Source: Proteles cristata cristata
Lineage: Eukaryota; Chordata; Mammalia; Carnivora; Hyaenidae
NCBI GenBank assembly: GCA_017311185.1
Contig: JAESUZ010000468.1
Span: 577,501 to 641,500 of the forward strand
Length of the DNA stretch: 64,000 bases
Direction: 5' to 3'
Positions 60,451-64,000 of the stretch are shown here, in pieces (the first letter of the stretch is position 1; every line of letters begins with the position of its first letter). The notes beneath the pieces were generated by a model. That model did no database searches and was not told the DNA's origin. It saw nothing but the letters and a program-made list of their open reading frames with translations. A program made the position numbers and the translations under genes.

Positions 60451-60454
60451 ACAT

Positions 60455-60960
60455 CTTTTTTATTTTGATTTAATTACATAACTATGTAGTTTTAAGAAAT
60501 CTTACCACAAGATCTTGTATACCTTTCCCCTGGGAAAACTCTAGCACAGAATCACAATCCGGAAACTGGCATGTGTGTAAACTCCCAGCCTGATTCAGAT
60601 TTCACCAGCTATACATGCACTCACTTGAGTGTGTGTGTGTGCGCACGCGCACGTGTGTGTGTGTGATGGTCCCATGTGCAGGTCTGTGTGACCAACAAAA
60701 CAGTCCAAATACACAATTTTCATGACAAGGACCCATATGCTGCCTTTTGTAACCTCAGGTGCCTCCCTCCCATCCTGTCCCCAAGCTCTGGCAACACTAG
60801 TGTCTATTCTGCATCTCTACCATTGGCTTTCCAAGTGTTATGAGATCCTCTTATGGAATCACACAGTTTGTAATCTTTGGATATTTCCGACACCCTTTGA
60901 ATCAGGCCATACGGCCTTCATGCTCATGGGCACAACACCGTTGTTCTCGAATGCACCTTT
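60455..60960 (-). mobile_element. Ancient L1M 3' end, antisense
   Basis: Ordered matches to old L1 3' UTR read backwards are GATTTAATTACATAACTATG near 60467, TGATTCAGATTTCACCAGC near 60591, GCTCTGGCAACACTAGTGTC near 60785, GGAATCACACAGTTTG near 60855. A GT/GC tract lies inside. Confidence 0.5.
60628..60665. repeat. Alternating purine-pyrimidine GT/GC tract
   Basis: A 38-base tract alternates purine and pyrimidine throughout, with a GTGCGCACGCGCAC core between GT runs. It is a simple repeat with Z-DNA-compatible composition. Confidence 0.9.
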
Positions 60961-61724
60961 CTGCTCTGACCGCATCATCTCCTTCTCAGTTATTTCTCTC
61001 TGTAGTAGCAAAAGTCATATTTTGCACCTGGCAACCAAAGGTCACGTTTTTAGCAATTTTCCTCTCTGCCCACAGCTGATTGGTTCTCCCCTTCAGCTTG
61101 CTGAGGACAGACACTCACCCCCTTAATATTCACTTTGAATAGTTTCAAGTCTGTGCTACAATAGAAAACAGACTACTTCAGTTGAGAGGGAGGAAAGACT
61201 TATATAATGAGGCCAGAGAAGTGGGCAGGCCCACACCATGGGCTGAGAAGCTTAGATTACTTGAGGTCAAAAACCGCTCCAAAATAGTGATGTGCACAAC
61301 TGACATTTTGAGTTGTCTCCGAAGGGGCAGCTGCCATCGTGGGTACCTACTACCTTCCAGGTGCCAGGGACTTCGTTCCCATAGTTCCCCACTCAATGTG
61401 CACCACATCCCCATGCCCACTACATGGTCCCAGGAACTCCTCACCGAGATTAAGTAACTTTTCTTTCGTCCTGCAGGGTGTGGACAAGGACTAAATTTAC
61501 CATCAAGATGGAGGCCCCCATCAGAATAACCTTACGTAGGGTGCCATCAGTGCCCTCGCACGAGTTTCTGCAATGAATGCGCACTTCTCTTTATGGGATA
61601 ATTTCTTTTCAGTTCTTCTTCTAATTATGTATGAATCCTTTAGCACAAATTTATGAGAGATTTATTATACTTACTGTATTGTGCTAAAAATTGTTTAATT
61701 TATACTTCATACTTACAACTTCTA
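60961..61724. other. Unassigned sequence
   Basis: No gene or named repeat is seen. Confidence 0.35.
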
Positions 61725-61742
61725 AAAATTCTTCCTTATCTC

Positions 61743-61849
61743 GGGGCACCTGGATGGCTCAATCAGTTACGCGTCTGACTCTTGATATCAGCTCAGGTCA
61801 TGATCTCACAGTTCCTGGGACTGAGCCCCACGTTGGGCTGTGTTTGGAA

Positions 61850-61913
<64 letters not shown>

Positions 61914-61954
61914 TCTCTCTGTCTCTCAAAATAAATAAACTATAGAAAATTTAT
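61743..61954 (+). mobile_element. CAN-SINE with long CT array
   Basis: The plus-strand head is GGGGCACCTGGATGGCTCAA. The internal CT tract has expanded to about 28 uninterrupted units (61855-61910). A perfect 18-base duplication, AAAATTCTTCCTTATCTC, lies at 61725-61742 and 61955-61972. Confidence 0.95.
61855..61910. repeat. (CT)n dinucleotide microsatellite in a SINE
   Basis: A pure CT run of about 56 bases lies within the SINE at 61743 and is likely polymorphic. Confidence 0.93.
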
Positions 61955-61972
61955 AAAATTCTTCCTTATCTC

Positions 61973-62270
61973 CATTATTTTCCCCACCATTCTTCTTCAT
62001 TTTATGTCACACCAATACCTTATTTCCAACACGATATCCAGTTTTCTACCACACACTCACATTCAGCTGGAACTCTTCTGATCAAATTCTTACGCTTTCT
62101 TTTAAGTCTCTATAGATGTACGTTCCTCACTGTCCACCAACCTACCCTTCAGACATCGTAAGCCTCAATCCAGTAAACGACATGGTCTTGCTTTTATTTT
62201 TAATCTAACTACACATATTCTACACCCTTTTTTTCTCTTTCAAAGTAAATAAAAATAAGTTTCAGGGTTT
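61973..62270. other. Short unassigned stretch
   Basis: Nothing is recognised. Confidence 0.35.
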
Positions 62271-62958
62271 AAAAAAATTTTTAGTGTTTATTTATTTTTG
62301 AGACAGAGAGAGGCAGAACATGAGCAGGGTGGGGGCAGAGAGAGGGGGAGACTCCGAATCTGAAGCAGCTCCAGGCTCTGAGCTATTGACATTGTTGCAC
62401 ATGAATTTAACCTCAGTCTTTTTATCTTGCCCCAGAGTTTACCTTCTGGGCCTGCGCTGGGCTACGTGACTATCCTCAGGTGCAAGGGAAAAATAAATAA
62501 GAAGACAAGGGTTAATGTTCCCTGTTAATGCTTATTTTTGATACAGTTTGCATACTTTGTCCTTGAGATAATGGCTATGCCCTTGAAACTCCCCCAAACC
62601 CTAAACCATGCCTTCAAAATAACCAGTGTTTTCCTACACACCAGCATAAGGGCTGTTCTCTTTATCACTTTGTAGCCTTTTTACAGTAACTGCTCCATTC
62701 TGCTTCTGTCCTACCCGCTTGCCTGCTTGCCAATTATATGAAGCCCTGGGTCCTTGGGCTCAGGGGCCGCACATTTAGAGCTCTGTGCGCGCTCTGTGTG
62801 GTCCCGGCTGGTAATAAAGATGCCCTGAGTTTGGCTTCAGTGTCTCGGTGGGTCTCTGTGTCTCTCAGAGTAACAGGCACAGAGCCTGACTCAGGGCTCG
62901 AATTCACAAACCTCGAGATCGCGACCCGAGGTAACTGACTGAGCCCCCCAGGCGCCCC
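62271..62958 (-). mobile_element. CAN-SINE interrupted by a solo LTR
   Basis: The 3' half (62271-62392) and 5' half (62876-62958) of one minus-strand SINE are separated by 483 bases. Joined, GCTCTGAGCTATTGACAT and GGCACAGAGCCTGACTC follow normal SINE order. The tRNA-like head has a further small deletion near 62927. The SINE predates the LTR. Confidence 0.85.
62393..62875 (+). mobile_element. Solo LTR of an endogenous retrovirus (ERV1-like)
   Basis: The insert starts TGTTGCAC and ends GAGTAACA, giving the TG...CA ends of LTRs. A TATA-like TTATATGAAG lies at about 62736-62745 and a polyadenylation signal AATAAA at 62813-62818, in the order U3, R, U5. The last 50 bases read like ERV1-type U5. 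The flanking GACAT and GGCAC could be a decayed target duplication. No retroviral gene adjoins it, so it is a solo LTR. The family name is uncertain. Confidence 0.65.
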
Positions 62959-63893
62959 ATGCTTTAGGATTTTTTAAGGCCTCATTTAGCCTCCCGTGAA
63001 TCAGCACAAATGAGTAACAGTCACACATTTTATGAAAACTGGCAGTCCCTCTGTCACCGGTGGGAAGAGAAGACCTCCCGCTGTCCATGGCGGGGGCGGG
63101 GGTGGGTATGGTTACATCAGAGCTCTGGAAGCTGGAGGGAGACCACCGTGCCTCCTGCCCCTGGGGTACACAACAGGATCCACGAACTCCTGGGGCCTGG
63201 GGCTTTTCCTTCCCCGGCGGCGTGTGAGATGTTAGCGGTCTTTGCGAGGAACAGCTCTGTTCTTTGGGGCATACGCTTGATAGACTGTTTTTGTTGACTC
63301 CTGAACTTCCCTTTACTAAGCTTTTGGCAGGACTTTTGCACCATTACCACGTTGAAACAAATGTTTGGACTTTTTCCCGGGCAATTTTCTCTATCCTAAC
63401 TAGGAATTCTTCATTATTTCTAATAAAGACAGAGGGAGAGGGAGACAGAGAGAAAGATGGAGTGGGGGGAGAGAATTTCTCTGCCCTTCTCTCACTGGGC
63501 ATCCAGCTTGCGGGACATCCCGCTGCAAGGCAGGATGGAGCTGGGTTTTCGGTAGCCCGGTGGGATCTGGAGTCTTCCTCCTCTCCGAGAACTTCACTTC
63601 GGGTGCACCTGCTCGCCCTTGAGCGGCTCTCACGGGTTTCTGGCAAACCTGAGTTCGAGTTGGCCTTGAAGGCTCCTCTTGCTCTCAAAACAGTTTTGTT
63701 GCATTTCTGGCCATTAAACCTCAGCCAAAAACAAACAAGCAAACAAAACCTCACCTCAGCTGTGTGTGCAGCCTGCTGTCCACTTAGGCCAGCACAGACC
63801 ACAGCACAGAGAAGCCACCTCCTTCCCAATCTTCTCAGTGCTTTTTCCACTGGCCAGAGAGTCCTGAAAGGGTGAGATTTAACTTCTTTTTTT
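62959..63893. other. Unassigned GC-richer sequence
   Basis: Frames of 203 codons (plus, 63264-63875) and 168 codons (minus, 63344-63850) overlap almost completely. Neither shows a domain that I recognise, and I can support neither as a gene. Confidence 0.35.
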
Positions 63894-64000
63894 AAAATAA
63901 AATTTTAATGTGTATTTACTTTTGAGAGAGAGAAACAGAGCATGAGCAGAGGAGGGGCAGAAAGAGAGGGAGACCCAGAATCTGAAGCAGGTTCCAGGCT
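63894..64000 (-). mobile_element. CAN-SINE, cut by the window edge
   Basis: This is the 3' part of a minus-strand SINE: T-rich tail, TTTTGAGAGAGAGAAACAG, GAGCATGAGCAG and GAATCTGAAGCAGGTTCCAG. The tRNA-like head lies beyond position 64000. Confidence 0.88.

Noticed and set aside
63264..63875. 203-codon plus and 168-codon minus frames
   Set aside because: They overlap almost fully on opposite strands in GC-richer DNA, with no domain, splice site or promoter to favour either.
1..64000. CRISPR array, operon, phage or biosynthetic cluster
   Set aside because: The window is mammalian genomic DNA; the direct repeats present are retroposon duplications and microsatellites, with no bacterial-type gene organisation.

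Overview
This window is nuclear DNA from a carnivore, most likely a cat (Felidae). The evidence is 22 copies of the tRNA-Lys-derived carnivore SINE (CAN/SINEC type, head reading GGCGCCTGGGTGGCTCAGTC) and four young LINE-1 3' ends whose sense strand ends in the ATGTGGAAAC...TTTGACAATAAA form that I associate with felid L1. The family assignments come from memory of consensus sequences; no database search was possible.

I find no protein-coding gene, RNA gene or promoter that I would defend. Long open frames are explained by repeats (a His-rich frame over a GAT/ATC array, an Ile/Tyr/Leu/Ser-rich frame over a TATC array, L1 ORF2 remnants, tRNA-like SINE heads) or are short chance frames. The best non-repeat coding hint is a stretch at about 26.88-27.14 kb with a good splice-acceptor-like tract, reported only as a candidate.

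Layout. 0-3.3 kb: mostly unassigned, with a CCCAT-type pentanucleotide array at 2.1 kb. 3.3-7.9 kb: a decayed, internally deleted L1 on the minus strand, broken by three CAN-SINEs. 8.0-8.6 kb: a young truncated L1. 8.6-17.5 kb: little recognisable apart from an MLT1-like LTR piece and a D/E pair of SINEs at 12-13.7 kb and an AT-rich block at 15.5-15.8 kb. 17.5-18.7 kb: an old L1 split by a young one. 22.3-24.3 kb: L2, then an old L1 split by a probable ERVL-type LTR. 25.7-26.6 kb: a GAT trinucleotide array, then MIR, MER5-like and MIR pieces. 28-33.3 kb: SINEs, L1M 3' ends and simple repeats. 37-40.2 kb: three notable retroposons, including a twin-primed L1. 43.7-44.0 kb: a TATC array. 46.5-47.4 kb: an inverted SINE pair, one copy carrying extra 5' sequence. 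49.5-54.9 kb: old L1 sequence with a dense cluster of young insertions. 54.9-55.3 kb: a large imperfect palindrome. 56.5-57.1 kb: L2. 60.2-64 kb: L1M, SINEs and one SINE split by a solo LTR.

The interesting content is retrotransposition mechanics. Three elements stack on one reused target site at 51.8-52.8 kb. A SINE at 47.1-47.4 kb appears to have carried about 85 bases of 5' flank that match the flank of another SINE at 37.0 kb. An L1 at 39.7-40.1 kb shows a clean twin-priming inversion. A palindrome of about 400 bases at 54.93-55.34 kb has no assigned family. No new gene system (defence, biosynthetic or otherwise) is visible.
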